Shown piece by piece: positions 10,929 through 19,493 of a DNA stretch of 64,000 nucleotides (the stretch's first letter is position 1; every line of letters begins with the position of its first letter). Source of the stretch: Microbacterium paraoxydans (lineage in GTDB: Bacteria > Actinomycetota > Actinomycetes > Actinomycetales > Microbacteriaceae). The translations under genes were made by a program, and so were the position numbers. The stretch covers positions 515,317-579,316 of the forward strand of contig NZ_JAIVLG010000004.1 in assembly GCF_020524545.1 (NCBI RefSeq), read 5' to 3'. The notes below the pieces were generated by a model. It was not told where the DNA came from and searched no databases. It saw only the letters and a list, made by a program, of their open reading frames with translations.

Positions 10929-10950
10929 ACCGGACGCGTGTCGGTCCGGT
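10929..10950 (-). promoter_or_regulatory. Hairpin in the ssb leader
   Basis: ACCGGAC at 10929-10935 pairs with GTCCGGT at 10944-10950 around an 8-base loop, just upstream of the ssb ribosome binding site. It could affect mRNA stability or translation. Confidence 0.35.
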
Positions 10951-11091
10951 TCCCAAGCCTGCCTCCGTGCCGACCACGCTGGACCCGGGAATCATGCAAA
11001 ACGTGGACTCATCGCACTCCGCGCCAACCGGTGCAGAAAGGGCCGATCAGTCAGCGTGTCGCGGGGCGGATCGAATGTCCGACGTCGGTCA

Positions 11092-11097
11092 TATCTT
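11092..11097 (+). promoter_or_regulatory. Possible -10 box (TATCTT) for the 89-residue gene
   Basis: TATCTT lies 22 bases before the ATG at 11120, allowing a short leader that contains two purine-rich ribosome-binding sequences. Confidence 0.35.
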
Positions 11098-11119
11098 CGA
11101 AGGAGCGAAAGGAGTTTCG

Positions 11120-11389
11120 ATGTCCGACAACCTGATCACTTCCCTCCCCGACGTACCGTACGCAACGCCCCGGCTCTCTTCCCCCCGTGAGCACCTCGTG
11201 CGCGCCGCAGATCACCTTTGGCGGGTGCAAGATCAGCGGGAGCATGTCCTAGGGCATCTGAGAATCGCTGCCGACCCGCTCGGACTCCGATACCGTGCCG
11301 AACGCCTCCACCTGGCGACCGGAACGTTTCGCATCGTCGGCGAGTTCTGGAGCGCGGATGACGCCGTCACTGCACTCCGCCACTCGTGA
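11120..11389 (+). CDS. Hypothetical protein, 89 residues
   Basis: I do not recognise a family. The small soluble protein has a helical, charged middle (residues about 28-60, His/Arg-rich) and no signal peptide or cysteine. The start is supported by AAAGGAG at 11108-11114, 5 bases before the ATG. It lies between the divergent ssb gene and tRNA-Arg, with which it converges. Codon use is like its neighbours. It is probably real, with unknown function. Confidence 0.6.
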   Translation: MSDNLITSLPDVPYATPRLSSPREHLVRAADHLWRVQDQREHVLGHLRIAADPLGLRYRAERLHLATGTFRIVGEFWSADDAVTALRHS

Positions 11390-11436
11390 GAAGCCGACAC
11401 CGACGCGGCGACAACCGCCGGTTCCAGCCGTCGAAG

Positions 11437-11509
11437 TGCCCCCGGCAGGATTCGAACCTGCGACCAAGAGATTAGAAGGCTCCTGCTCTATCCCCTGAGC
11501 TACGGAGGC
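11437..11509 (-). tRNA. tRNA-Arg (anticodon TCT)
   Basis: The reverse strand folds as a 73-base tRNA. The acceptor GCCTCCG pairs with CGGGGGC (one T-G wobble), the D stem is GCTC/GAGC, and the T arm is GCAGG-TTCGAAT-CCTGC. The anticodon loop CTTCTAA gives TCT, which reads AGA and AGG. The 3' CCA is not encoded. An AGAGTA-complement -10 box (TACTCT) lies at 11520-11525. Confidence 0.95.
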
Positions 11510-11519
11510 GCACGCGTAT

Positions 11520-11525
11520 AGAGTA
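11520..11525 (-). promoter_or_regulatory. Likely -10 box (TACTCT) for tRNA-Arg
   Basis: TACTCT on the reverse strand lies 10 bases before the mature tRNA 5' end, giving a very short 5' leader for RNase P to remove. Confidence 0.4.
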
Positions 11526-11582
11526 TCGCGGTCGCGGGGTCCTGCACGAAGCACGCCACGTCGGCGATGTCGGGCCCGTCGA

Positions 11583-11588
11583 TAGGAT
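11583..11588 (+). promoter_or_regulatory. -10 box (TAGGAT), leaderless start of orn
   Basis: TAGGAT, 6 bases, then ATG at 11595, with no ribosome binding site between. Confidence 0.6.
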
Positions 11589-11594
11589 GGCCGC

Positions 11595-12221
11595 ATGGTA
11601 TCTGCGTCCGAGAATGATCGTCTCGTATGGATCGACTGCGAGATGACGGGGCTCGACCTGGCTGTCGATGAGCTCGTCGAGATCGCCGTTGTCGTCACCG
11701 ACTTCGAGCTCAACCCCATCGATCCAGGCTTCCAGGTCGTGATTCGACCCAGCGCAGACGCTCTCGCTCACATGAATGACTTCGTCACGAAGATGCATGA
11801 GACCTCCGGCCTGATCACTGAGATCCCGTACGGCGTATCCCTGGAGGAGGCCGAATCACAGACCCTCGCGTACATCAAGCGCTTCGTACCGCTGGAGCGC
11901 AAAGCGCCGCTAGCCGGCAACACAATCGGCACGGACCGGATGTTCCTCGCCAAGTACATGCCGCAGGTCGACCGATGGTTGCACTACCGGAACGTCGATG
12001 TGTCGAGCGTCAAAGAGCTCTCGCGACGCTGGTACCCGCGCGTGTTCTTCCAGGCGCCCGCGAAAGACGGCGGACACCGCGCACTCGCCGACATCCTGGA
12101 GTCGATCAGAGAGCTCCGTTACTACCGCGAAGCCGTCTTCGTCGATGAGCCGGGTCCGTCCAGCGACGAAGCACGGGAGATCTCCACGCGCACGGTGTCA
12201 GAGTTCACTCCGAACATGTAA
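11595..12221 (+). CDS. orn: Oligoribonuclease (3'-5' exoribonuclease, DEDDh)
   Basis: Degrades short RNA oligonucleotides (2-5 nt), including linear pGpG from cyclic di-GMP turnover, to mononucleotides. The 208-residue protein has the full DEDDh set: Asp14 and Glu16 in WIDCEMTGLD, Asp114 in GTDRMFLAKYMP, and His161 and Asp166 in HRALADI. The start is leaderless after TAGGAT. Its stop is immediately followed by the upstream region of tRNA-His. Assignment is secure. Confidence 0.96.
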   Translation: MVSASENDRLVWIDCEMTGLDLAVDELVEIAVVVTDFELNPIDPGFQVVIRPSADALAHMNDFVTKMHETSGLITEIPYGVSLEEAESQTLAYIKRFVPLERKAPLAGNTIGTDRMFLAKYMPQVDRWLHYRNVDVSSVKELSRRWYPRVFFQAPAKDGGHRALADILESIRELRYYREAVFVDEPGPSSDEAREISTRTVSEFTPNM

Positions 12222-12227
12222 TAGACT
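12222..12227 (+). promoter_or_regulatory. Possible -10 box (TAGACT) for tRNA-His
   Basis: TAGACT begins directly after the orn TAA stop, about 30 bases before the tRNA. A second candidate, TATGGT, starts at 12230. Read-through from orn is also possible. Confidence 0.35.
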
Positions 12228-12256
12228 CGTATGGTTGCCCGCTCCGGTGGGCACAT

Positions 12257-12330
12257 GGTGGGTATAGCTCAGCTGGTAGAGCGCTGGCTTGTGGTGCCGG
12301 ATGTCGCGGGTTCGAGTCCCGTTACTCACC
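12257..12330 (+). tRNA. tRNA-His (anticodon GTG)
   Basis: Acceptor GTGGGTA (12258-12264) pairs with TACTCAC (12323-12329). The extra G at 12257 faces discriminator C at 12330, the His-specific G-1:C73 pair. The D stem is GCTC/GAGC, the anticodon GTG is in loop position, and the T arm has loop TTCGAGT. CCA is not encoded. A strong terminator hairpin follows 5 bases later. Confidence 0.95.
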
Positions 12331-12335
12331 CTCAG

Positions 12336-12363
12336 AAGGCCCGGATCCTAGGATCCGGGCCTT
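12336..12363 (+). terminator. Terminator after tRNA-His
   Basis: A perfect 28-base palindrome: 12-bp stem (AAGGCCCGGATC) with loop CTAG. It ends the orn/tRNA-His unit and insulates the LysE gene. There is no long U tract, as is common in high-GC actinomycetes. Confidence 0.85.
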
Positions 12364-12407
12364 CATCGTTCCCTCGTGAACAAGCCGGGCACCGCACCCC
12401 GACGCTT

Positions 12408-12413
12408 TAGACT
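12408..12413 (+). promoter_or_regulatory. -10 box (TAGACT), leaderless start of LysE gene
   Basis: TAGACT, 6 bases, then GTG at 12420. Confidence 0.6.
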
Positions 12414-12419
12414 GACCTG

Positions 12420-13055
12420 GTGTCACTCGCGGTCTGGTTCTCGTTGCTGACCGCGTCCGTCGTGATCAGCCTCACGCCCGGTGCGGGTGCCATCAACACC
12501 ATGTCGAACGCCATGAGCCAAGGGTGGCGGCGCTCGATCTGGGGCATCATCGGCCAGCAGATCGCTCTGGTCGTCCACGTGGCGATCGTCGCAGCCGGCG
12601 TGGGGCTCCTCGTCTCCCGCTCGGAGCTCCTCTTCAACGCCATCCGCTACGCCGGTGCCGCCTACCTCGTGTACCTCGGCGTGCGGCTACTGCTCGCCCG
12701 GCCCGCTGTCGTCAACGTCGATGTCGACGCCCCCACTCCGATCGACCTCCGTGAGAGCCACTGGTCGATGATCCGACGAGGGTTCTGGGTGAACCTCTTG
12801 AACCCCAAGGCGATCGTCTTCTTCCTGGCATTCATCCCCCAGTTCGTGCGGCTCGATGAACCCCCGCTCCCCCAGTACCTCACGCTGATCGCCACCGTGA
12901 TCGTCGTCGACGTGATCGTCATGTGGGGGTTTTTCGCTGCTGCTGCACGGCCCTTCCGACGCCTGACGGCGTCCGCACGCGGACAACGCGTCCTCAACGT
13001 GGTCTTCGGGACCCTGTTCATCGCTGTCGCCGGTGTCCTCGTCATCGTGCACTGA
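12420..13055 (+). CDS. LysE/RhtB-family amino acid exporter
   Basis: Inner-membrane exporter of amino acids or related compounds. The 211 residues form about six hydrophobic segments and carry the family signature near the N-terminus (SLTPGAGAINTMSNAM), plus RYAGAAYLVYLGVRLL and GFWVNLLNPKAIVFFLAF. The exported compound cannot be inferred. The GTG start is leaderless, after TAGACT. It is followed after 38 bases by the zincin-clpS-DUF2017 run, which has its own promoter. Confidence 0.9.
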   Translation: MSLAVWFSLLTASVVISLTPGAGAINTMSNAMSQGWRRSIWGIIGQQIALVVHVAIVAAGVGLLVSRSELLFNAIRYAGAAYLVYLGVRLLLARPAVVNVDVDAPTPIDLRESHWSMIRRGFWVNLLNPKAIVFFLAFIPQFVRLDEPPLPQYLTLIATVIVVDVIVMWGFFAAAARPFRRLTASARGQRVLNVVFGTLFIAVAGVLVIVH

Positions 13056-13080
13056 GCGGGCGCCGAGCCGCGACCGCCCG

Positions 13081-13086
13081 TAGGCT
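13081..13086 (+). promoter_or_regulatory. -10 box (TAGGCT) for the zincin-clpS-DUF2017 run
   Basis: TAGGCT, then GGGAGGG (7 bases), then ATG at 13094. The purine tract may also act as a weak ribosome binding site. Confidence 0.5.
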
Positions 13087-13093
13087 GGGAGGG

Positions 13094-13441
13094 ATGGACA
13101 TGAACGCCGACGCCTTCGAAGAGCTCGTGATCGACGAGCTCGACCGGCTACCCGACGACATGGTCGAGGGGCTCGAGAACATCGTGTTCGTCGTCGAGGA
13201 TCGCCCGGAGGACGGCAGCCTGGATCTGCTCGGTCTCTACGATGGCCTGGCCCTCACCGAGCGAACGCAGTACGGGATGGGTGAACTCCCCGATCGCATC
13301 GTGGTCTACCGTGAACCGCACCTGGCGCAGTGCGATTCCGAAGACGAACTCCGCGAAGAGGTCCACACCACGCTGGTGCATGAGATCGCCCACTTCTACG
13401 GTATCGACGACGAGCAACTGCACGAGATGGGATGGGCATGA
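13094..13441 (+). CDS. Small zincin-like metallopeptidase
   Basis: A 115-residue minimal zinc protease domain of the DUF1025/zincin_1 type. The C-terminus has HEIAHFYGIDD, matching the metzincin form HExxHxxGxxD with His96, Glu97, His100 and Asp106, so the catalytic and zinc residues are intact. Its substrate is unknown. The ATG at 13094 is preceded by TAGGCT and a purine tract; an in-frame upstream reading overlaps the LysE gene and is rejected. Its stop overlaps the clpS start, making a three-gene coupled unit. Confidence 0.85.
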   Translation: MDMNADAFEELVIDELDRLPDDMVEGLENIVFVVEDRPEDGSLDLLGLYDGLALTERTQYGMGELPDRIVVYREPHLAQCDSEDELREEVHTTLVHEIAHFYGIDDEQLHEMGWA

Positions 13442-13734
13442 CGACACCGGCTGCACTTCCCGAGATCGACGAGGCCACGGACCTTCGCGCCGCACCACTC
13501 GAACCATGGCAGGTCGTGGTGTGGAATGATCCGGTGAATCTCATGAGCTACGTGGTGCGCGTGTTCCGGACGTATTTCGGCTACTCGAGCGACCACGCCA
13601 CCGCACTGATGCTCGCTGTTCACCACGAAGGCCACGCGGTCGTGGCGACAGGCCCCAGGGAGACGATGGAGGTCCATGCCCAGGCGATGCACGACTTCGG
13701 GCTCTGGGCGACGGTCCGGAAGGCCACACCGTGA
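13438..13734 (+). CDS. clpS: ATP-dependent Clp protease adaptor ClpS
   Basis: Adaptor that delivers N-degron substrates to the ClpCP protease. The 98 residues carry the core WNDPVNLMSYVVRVF, HHEGHAVVATGPRE and the C-terminal helix segment. The ATG at 13438 is chosen because it overlaps the preceding stop as ATGA; a start two codons earlier at 13432 is possible. The 3' end overlaps the next gene by GTGA. The gene lies between a zincin and DUF2017. Confidence 0.93.
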   Translation: MTTPAALPEIDEATDLRAAPLEPWQVVVWNDPVNLMSYVVRVFRTYFGYSSDHATALMLAVHHEGHAVVATGPRETMEVHAQAMHDFGLWATVRKATP

Positions 13735-14234
13735 CCGCGGACGGAGTCCTTCAGGAGATGACCCTGATCGAATCGTTCCATCTCGCCCGGTTGGTCGACG
13801 ACTTCGTGGATCTCGTCACGGATTCGCGGGACGTGGGCGATCCCGCCGTCGAGCGATTGGCCCCCACCCCGTACCCCGAGGACTCCGCCGCGGCGGCGGA
13901 GTTCAGCGCAGCGACCAGAGGTGATCTCCTCGACCGTCGCCTCACCGACGCACGCACAGTGCGGTCGGCCCTCGGTACGGTGCCAGCAGACGCGGAGGCT
14001 CTCACGGAGGACACGGCGCTCACGACGCGGGAGGTGTTCGTATCCTTCGAAAGCCTCGAGGCCTGGCTGCGAACGCTCACCGCCCTCCGTCTCGTGATCG
14101 CCACCCGGTTGGGTATCACCTCCGACGAGGACGTCGACGAAGATGACCGCCACGGCATCTACGACTGGCTGGGGTACCGCCTGGATCTGCTCGTCCACGC
14201 CGCCGATGAGACAGACGCGGGGCCGGTCGGCTGA
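13731..14234 (+). CDS. DUF2017 family protein
   Basis: A 167-residue mostly helical, acidic protein of the DUF2017 family, which typically follows clpS in actinobacteria. No catalytic motif is visible. The GTG start overlaps the clpS stop by 4 bases. Constant linkage to clpS suggests a role in Clp-dependent proteolysis, which is inference. It ends 3 bases from the convergent kinase gene, so no separate terminator fits between them. Confidence 0.8.
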   Translation: MTADGVLQEMTLIESFHLARLVDDFVDLVTDSRDVGDPAVERLAPTPYPEDSAAAAEFSAATRGDLLDRRLTDARTVRSALGTVPADAEALTEDTALTTREVFVSFESLEAWLRTLTALRLVIATRLGITSDEDVDEDDRHGIYDWLGYRLDLLVHAADETDAGPVG

Positions 14235-14237
14235 CCG

Positions 14238-14819
14238 CTACGGGACCTCGACGATACGAGTCGCGAGCGCGCGCGGATCGTCCCGAGAGATGTGGCGTCG
14301 TTCTTGTGCCGCCCATCGGTCCCAATGCGGACGGTAGGTGTCCCCGTCACGCGCGAGCGCACGCCTCTTGCGCGAGTCTTCCGCCGACTCCACCCAGATC
14401 CGGATATCGGCGAGGCCTGCAGTAGACGGCCGCAGTATCCCGCTTCCTTCGATGATCACACCGAGCGCAGGGTCGACCGCGTGGCTCTCCGCTTCGGCCT
14501 CCGCCTCCCAATCCCAGCGACGCCAGGTCCCGAGGTAGCCCCGACCGTGCGGACGCAGGACCCACTCGAGCGCGCGCTCCGCACCCTGATCGAGCCCGTC
14601 CCATCCCGGGTAGATCGAGTCGAGCGCGATGAGCTGCACGTGGCCCAGCACCGGCCAGCGCCGCACGAGCCGTGCAGCGAGGGACGACTTACCGGCGCCG
14701 CTGCCGCCGTCGATGAGCACCACGGGGTTCGCCGCAGCAAGAGCCTGGATGTCTTGCGCGATCAGGGTCGCCGCCTGCTCGAGAGCCAGCGCGACCGGGT
14801 CGTCACTTCTTGAGGGCAC
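14238..14819 (-). CDS. P-loop ATPase, uridine kinase-like
   Basis: A 193-residue nucleotide-binding protein with Walker A GGSGAGKS at 38-45, then ALDSIYPGWDGL and VIIEGSG, resembling uridine kinase/phosphoribulokinase-type small kinases. The substrate is not known. The GTG start at 14819 lies inside the 3' end of the upstream GerW-like gene (17-base overlap), suggesting coupling. In-frame sequence further upstream is a shadow of that gene. Confidence 0.78.
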   Translation of the reverse strand: MPSRSDDPVALALEQAATLIAQDIQALAAANPVVLIDGGSGAGKSSLAARLVRRWPVLGHVQLIALDSIYPGWDGLDQGAERALEWVLRPHGRGYLGTWRRWDWEAEAEAESHAVDPALGVIIEGSGILRPSTAGLADIRIWVESAEDSRKRRALARDGDTYRPHWDRWAAQERRHISRDDPRALATRIVEVP

Positions 14820-15120
14820 GGATGATGCGTGCGAAGGCTCGCCCGGCAACCCACACGAACGGCACTGCCACGACGAGCAGCGTGACGATGTTGGGCTCGA
14901 AACGCAAACCCTCTTCTCGCCGCACGTAGACGCCGACCGGGACGGAGACTCCTCCGCCTCCCCCACCTTCGGCGCCTTCCCCGCTTCCCCCGCCGAACCC
15001 GGCATAGGTGAACGCGACCGGCGTGATGCTCACCCCGTCGACGTCCTGCGGCTCTCCGTACGCGCTCTTCACGCCGAAGGACGCAGCTTGCTTTCCGAGT
15101 TCCAGTGCAATGTTCGGCAT
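14803..15120 (-). CDS. GerW/YtfJ-like small membrane-tethered protein
   Basis: A 105-residue protein. The N-terminal part (GVKSAYGEPQDVDGVSITPV then FTYAGFGGGSG) resembles the GerW/YtfJ spore-protein family, here in a non-sporulating lineage. A Gly-rich stretch of about 20 residues follows, then VPVGVYVRREEGL and a C-terminal hydrophobic helix (about 80-97) ending in basic residues. It is probably anchored in the membrane by its C-terminus. Start ATG at 15120. Function unknown. Confidence 0.7.
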   Translation of the reverse strand: MPNIALELGKQAASFGVKSAYGEPQDVDGVSITPVAFTYAGFGGGSGEGAEGGGGGGVSVPVGVYVRREEGLRFEPNIVTLLVVAVPFVWVAGRAFARIIRALKK

Positions 15121-15157
15121 AAGCCAACGGTAGTCGAGGAACGCCCCGCGTGTGGGA

Positions 15158-16414
15158 TCAATCCACGCCGTGCGCCTTGGGGTGCTGGGCCGCGCCTCGT
15201 CCTTCACCGCGTCCGATGTGCCGTGCGCGGCTGATCGTCGCTGAACCGAAACGAGCGACTGCTTCATCGACCGCGTCTTCGACCTTGCGCCAGTCCTCGT
15301 CGTCGTCCCAGAGCGCCATTCCCGAACCGCCGGCAGGTCGCAGATTCTCGGCCCTCACCCCCACAAGGCGGATGGGGTCGCGTCGATCGATCTGGTCGAA
15401 GAGCGTCTGCGCGGCTTCGCCGAGGCGTTGTCCGACAGCGGTCGGTTCGCTCAGAGTCTGGGATCTGTTCACGGTGCGGAAGTCATCGAAGCGAATCTTG
15501 ATCGCGACCGTCGATGCTTCCCAACTCGCCCGTCGCAACCGGGCTCCGACCCGGTCGGCGAGGCGCAGCAGTTCGGCACGGAGGAACGGGCGGTCCAGGA
15601 TGTCCGTGTCGAAGGTCTCCTCGTGGCCGATGCTCTTCTCCACTCGATCCGTGTCGACGGCGCGAGGGTCTTCTCCGCGGGCCAGTTGTCTGAGGCGGGC
15701 ACCGAGCGCGCCCCCGACGGCACGATCTATCGACTCGGCCGGAGCATCACGGACATCCTTGACGGTGCGGATTCCACGTGCTTCGAGAGCTTCCGCAGCC
15801 TTCGGTCCCACTCCCCACATCGCACGCACCGGACGAGGTGCGAGGAAGTCCAGCGTGTCGTCGCCCGCGACGATGAGCATCCCGTCGGGCTTGGCGAGCG
15901 TCGAAGCCATCTTGGCGACGTGCTTGGTCGCTGCGACGCCCACGCTGCACGTGATGCCGACCTCGTCGCGCACCCGTTCTCGGATCAGCTCGGCGATGCG
16001 GGCAGGGCTCCCCCACAGCCGCCGTACGCCCTGCACATCGAGGAAGGCCTCATCCACGGACAGCGGCTCGACGAGCGGCGTGAACGACTCGAATATCGCC
16101 ATGACGTCTCGGGAAACCTCTTGGTAGCGAGCGAAGTGCGGCGGGACGACGCGGGCGGACGGACACAGTCGCAGCGCCTGCGAGACGGGCATCGCGGCGC
16201 GCACTCCGTATCGACGGGCTTCATAGGACGCACTCGAGACCACGGAGCGACCATCAGGTGCACCGATGATCAGCGGCAGGCCCCGGAGCGCGGGGTCGTC
16301 CAGCACCTCGACAGCCGCATAGAACGCGTCCATGTCGACATGCAGGATCCTCGTGCCGGTGTCTTCCGCGCCCGCCCCGGAGACGATCCGCCCTCTGCCG
16401 TCACCGTGTCCCAT
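15158..16414 (-). CDS. dinB: DNA polymerase IV (Y-family)
   Basis: Error-prone translesion polymerase. The 418 residues have catalytic Asp27 in HVDMDAFYAAVE and Asp121-Glu122 in LSVDEAFLD. Helix-hairpin-helix regions (PVRAMWGVGPKAAEAL) and the little-finger domain follow. The C-terminus carries a degenerate clamp-like GMALW instead of QLxLF. The ATG follows GAGAAT by 6 bases, a weak leaderless promoter. I see no LexA box in the 47-base gap to gatB, so SOS control is not supported here. Confidence 0.94.
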   Translation of the reverse strand: MGHGDGRGRIVSGAGAEDTGTRILHVDMDAFYAAVEVLDDPALRGLPLIIGAPDGRSVVSSASYEARRYGVRAAMPVSQALRLCPSARVVPPHFARYQEVSRDVMAIFESFTPLVEPLSVDEAFLDVQGVRRLWGSPARIAELIRERVRDEVGITCSVGVAATKHVAKMASTLAKPDGMLIVAGDDTLDFLAPRPVRAMWGVGPKAAEALEARGIRTVKDVRDAPAESIDRAVGGALGARLRQLARGEDPRAVDTDRVEKSIGHEETFDTDILDRPFLRAELLRLADRVGARLRRASWEASTVAIKIRFDDFRTVNRSQTLSEPTAVGQRLGEAAQTLFDQIDRRDPIRLVGVRAENLRPAGGSGMALWDDDEDWRKVEDAVDEAVARFGSATISRARHIGRGEGRGAAQHPKAHGVD

Positions 16415-16425
16415 GTGAGGATTCT

Positions 16426-16455
16426 CCCCCGAGCCTCTGACGTGAGACTCGGGGG
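16426..16455 (-). terminator. Terminator after gatCAB
   Basis: CCCCCGAG at 16426-16433 pairs with CTCGGGGG at 16448-16455, 8 bp plus 3 more across a mismatch. It lies between the gatB stop and the dinB start. Its distal arm overlaps the dinB -10 candidate at 16421-16426 by one base. Confidence 0.65.
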
Positions 16456-16461
16456 CTCGCG

Positions 16462-17976
16462 CTACTGTGCCGCGCGCTCGAGGATGAGCTCACGGACGCG
16501 CGCGGCATCCGCCTGCCCCTTCATCGCCTTCATGACCGCACCGATGACGGCTCCGGCGGCTTGGACCTTGCCGTCCTTGATCTTCGCCATCACATCGGGC
16601 TGCGCCGCAAGGGCCTCGTCGATAGCCGCGATCAACGCGCCGTCGTCGGACACGACCGCGAGCCCCCGGGCGTCGACGACCTCCTGCGGAGTGCCCTCGC
16701 CTGCGATCACGCCTTCGAGCACCTGCCGGGCGAGCTTGTCGGTGAGCGTTCCCGCGTCGACGAGCTTCTGCAGAGCCGCGACGTTCTCCGGACTGATCAT
16801 CGCGGTGGCGTCAGCGTCCTGGGCGTTGGCGATACGAGTGATCTCGCCGGTCCACCACTTTCGCGCAGTGGCGGGGGTCGCGCCCGCCGTGATCGTCGCC
16901 TCCACGACCTCGAGCAGGCCGCCGTTGCGGACGTCCTGGAACTCCAGATCGGTGAAGCCCCACTCGGCCATCAGACGACGGCGGCGCGCCACCGGCTGCT
17001 CGGGAAGAGCCGCGCGCAGCTCCTCGATCAGTTCGGCGGCCGGCTCCACGGGCAGCAGGTCCGGCTCCGGGAAGTAGCGGTAGTCATCGGCATCCGATTT
17101 CGGACGGCCCGGGGAGGTGGTCCCGGTGTCCTCATGCCAGTGGCGCGTCTCCTGGGTGATCGTGCCGCCATCGGCCAGGATCTGTGCCTGGCGCTGGATC
17201 TCGTACCTCACGGCCCGCTCCACGGAGCGCATCGAGTTGACGTTTTTCGTCTCGGTGCGGGTGCCGAGTTTGTCCGTGCCGCGGGGGCGCAGCGAAACGT
17301 TCGCGTCGCAGCGCAGATTGCCCCGCTCCAGTCGCGCTTCGGAGATGCCGAGGCCACGCACGATGTCGCGAATCGCCTGCACGTACGCCTTGGCAACCTC
17401 CGGAGCACGGTGCTCCGCGCCGTAGATGATGTTCGTCACGATCTCGACCAGCGGAACACCCGCCCGGTTGTAGTCGACCAGCGAGTACTCGGCCCCCTGG
17501 ATGCGCCCGGTCGCCCCGCCCATGTGGGTGAGCTTGCCGGCGTCTTCCTCCATGTGCGCGCGCTCGATAGGAATCGTGATGAGCGTGCCGTCCTCGAGCT
17601 CGACCTCGACGGACCCGTCGAAGGCGATCGGCTCGTCGTACTGCGAGATCTGGTAGTTCTTGCCGAGATCCGGGTAGAAGTAGTTCTTGCGGGCGAACCG
17701 GCTCGACTCCGCGATCGAGCAGCCGAGGGCGAGCCCCAGGCTGATCGACGAGCGGATCGCCGTCTCATTCACCACGGGCAGCGATCCGGGAAGACCGAGA
17801 TCGACAGGAGCGATGAGCGTGTTCGGCTCCGCGGCGTGGTACGCCTCGTTGGCCGGGTTGGGCGCGTCGGAGAACATCTTCGTGTTCGTGTTGAGCTCGA
17901 CGTGCACTTCGAAACCGAGGACCGGCTCGAACAGCTCCAGCGCCTTGTCGAAGTCGATGAGCTTGGCGGCGGCCAT
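16462..17976 (-). CDS. gatB: Aspartyl/glutamyl-tRNA amidotransferase subunit B
   Basis: Subunit of the GatCAB amidotransferase that converts Glu-tRNA(Gln) or Asp-tRNA(Asn) to the amide form; GatB activates the tRNA-bound acid. The 504 residues start [14 protein letters not shown] and include [29 protein letters not shown] and the C-terminal YqeY-like helical tail. The ATG at 17976 overlaps the gatA stop by one base (TGATG). An upstream in-frame extension is a shadow of gatA. Confidence 0.96.
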   Translation of the reverse strand: MAAAKLIDFDKALELFEPVLGFEVHVELNTNTKMFSDAPNPANEAYHAAEPNTLIAPVDLGLPGSLPVVNETAIRSSISLGLALGCSIAESSRFARKNYFYPDLGKNYQISQYDEPIAFDGSVEVELEDGTLITIPIERAHMEEDAGKLTHMGGATGRIQGAEYSLVDYNRAGVPLVEIVTNIIYGAEHRAPEVAKAYVQAIRDIVRGLGISEARLERGNLRCDANVSLRPRGTDKLGTRTETKNVNSMRSVERAVRYEIQRQAQILADGGTITQETRHWHEDTGTTSPGRPKSDADDYRYFPEPDLLPVEPAAELIEELRAALPEQPVARRRRLMAEWGFTDLEFQDVRNGGLLEVVEATITAGATPATARKWWTGEITRIANAQDADATAMISPENVAALQKLVDAGTLTDKLARQVLEGVIAGEGTPQEVVDARGLAVVSDDGALIAAIDEALAAQPDVMAKIKDGKVQAAGAVIGAVMKAMKGQADAARVRELILERAAQ

Positions 17977-19493
17977 CAGCGGTTCCCTCCTGCGAGCTGG
18001 GGCGCACGCGTCAGCAATGGAGCACCCCACGAATCGACGAGCAGTGTCTCGAGTGCAGCGCCGACCCGATACAGGCGCGCGTCCTCACGCGCCGGAGCGA
18101 TGAACTGGATGCCGACCGGCAACCCGTCCTCATCGGCCAGCCCACTCGGGATCGAGATGCCCGGAACCCCGGCGAGGTTGACCGGAATCGTGGTGATGTC
18201 GTTGAGGTACATCTGCAGCGGGTCGTCGATCTTCTCGCCGAGTTTGAACGCGGTGGTCGGCGCCGACGGCGTCGCGATCACGTCGACCTCCGAGAAGGCG
18301 TTCGCGAAGTCCTGCTGGATGAGCGTTCGGACTTTCTGCGCGCTTCCGTAATAGGCGTCGTAGTATCCGGCGGAGAGCGCGTAGGTGCCGAGGATGATGC
18401 GCCGCTTCACCTCATCGCCGAAACCGGCATCACGGGTCGCGGACATCACGTCCTCGACCGTCGGGGCGCCCTCGGGAGTCACACGCAGTCCGAAGCGCAC
18501 GGAGTCGAACTTCGCCAGGTTGCTCGATGCCTCCGCCGGCAGGATGAGGTAGTAGGCGGCCACGCCGTACTCGAAATGCGGAGCGCCGATCTCCACGATC
18601 TCCGCCCCCTGGGCCTCCATCAGCGCGAGCGCGCTGCGGAACGATGCGGCCACACCGGGCTGGAATCCGCTGTCGGGCAGTTCGCGGATGACGCCGACCC
18701 TGAGCCCCTTGAGGACGTCCCCTCGCGCACCTTCCCGCGCCGCCTCGGCGAACGACGGCCACTCGTCACGCAGGGAAGTGGAATCCTTCGGGTCGTGCCC
18801 GGCGATCACATCGTGCAGCAGCCCCGAGTCGAGGACCGTTCTCGAGACCGGGCCGACCTGGTCGAGGCTGGATGCGAGAGCGATCGCGCCGTAGCGGCTC
18901 ACGCCGCCGTACGTCGGCTTGACGCCCACGGTGCCGGTGACGTGCGCGGGCTGCCGGATCGAGCCGCCGGTGTCGGACCCCAGTGCGAGCGGGGCTTCGA
19001 AGGCTGCCACGGCCGCTGCCGAGCCACCCCCCGAGCCGCCGGGGATGCGATCGAGGTCCCACGGGTTGCGAGTGGGGCCATAGGCCGAGTGCTCGGTGGA
19101 AGATCCCATCGCGAACTCGTCCATGTTGGTCTTGCCCAGCGGCACCATGCCTGCGGCCCGCGAACGGGCGACGACCGTCGCGTCGTACGGCGAACGGTAC
19201 CCCTCGAGGATGCGGGAGCCGCTGGTGGTGGGCTGATCGGTGGTTACCAGAACGTCCTTGATCGCGAGCGGCACACCGGCGAGCGGGCCGAGCGTGTCCC
19301 CCGCGGCACGACGCGCGTCGATCGCGGCCGCGGCCTCGACGGCACCCTCGTTGACGTGCAAGAAGGCATGCACGTCGCGGTCGACGGCAGCGATGCGATC
19401 GAGGTGGGCCTTCGTCGCTTCGACGCTCGACACCTCGCCTGCGGCGAGCTTCGCGGCCAGATCTGCAGCGGTCAACCCGATGATGTCGCTCAC
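17976..19493 (-). CDS. gatA: Aspartyl/glutamyl-tRNA amidotransferase subunit A
   Basis: Amidase subunit that releases ammonia from glutamine for GatB. The 505 residues contain the amidase-signature triad Lys79 (AIKDVL), Ser154 ([10 protein letters not shown]) and Ser178 ([10 protein letters not shown]), the same numbering known for staphylococcal GatA. Start GTG at 19493 overlaps the gatC stop by 4 bases. The three subunits form a tight operon in the order gatC-gatA-gatB. Confidence 0.96.
   Translation of the reverse strand: MSDIIGLTAADLAAKLAAGEVSSVEATKAHLDRIAAVDRDVHAFLHVNEGAVEAAAAIDARRAAGDTLGPLAGVPLAIKDVLVTTDQPTTSGSRILEGYRSPYDATVVARSRAAGMVPLGKTNMDEFAMGSSTEHSAYGPTRNPWDLDRIPGGSGGGSAAAVAAFEAPLALGSDTGGSIRQPAHVTGTVGVKPTYGGVSRYGAIALASSLDQVGPVSRTVLDSGLLHDVIAGHDPKDSTSLRDEWPSFAEAAREGARGDVLKGLRVGVIRELPDSGFQPGVAASFRSALALMEAQGAEIVEIGAPHFEYGVAAYYLILPAEASSNLAKFDSVRFGLRVTPEGAPTVEDVMSATRDAGFGDEVKRRIILGTYALSAGYYDAYYGSAQKVRTLIQQDFANAFSEVDVIATPSAPTTAFKLGEKIDDPLQMYLNDITTIPVNLAGVPGISIPSGLADEDGLPVGIQFIAPAREDARLYRVGAALETLLVDSWGAPLLTRAPQLAGGNR

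Noticed and set aside
11437..12330. Mobile-element attachment site at tRNA-Arg or tRNA-His
   Set aside because: There is no integrase, no repeated tRNA end and no change in gene type near either tRNA.
16415..16461. LexA (SOS) box upstream of dinB
   Set aside because: The short gap contains a terminator-like hairpin and a GAGAAT box, but no sequence resembling the actinobacterial SOS box.
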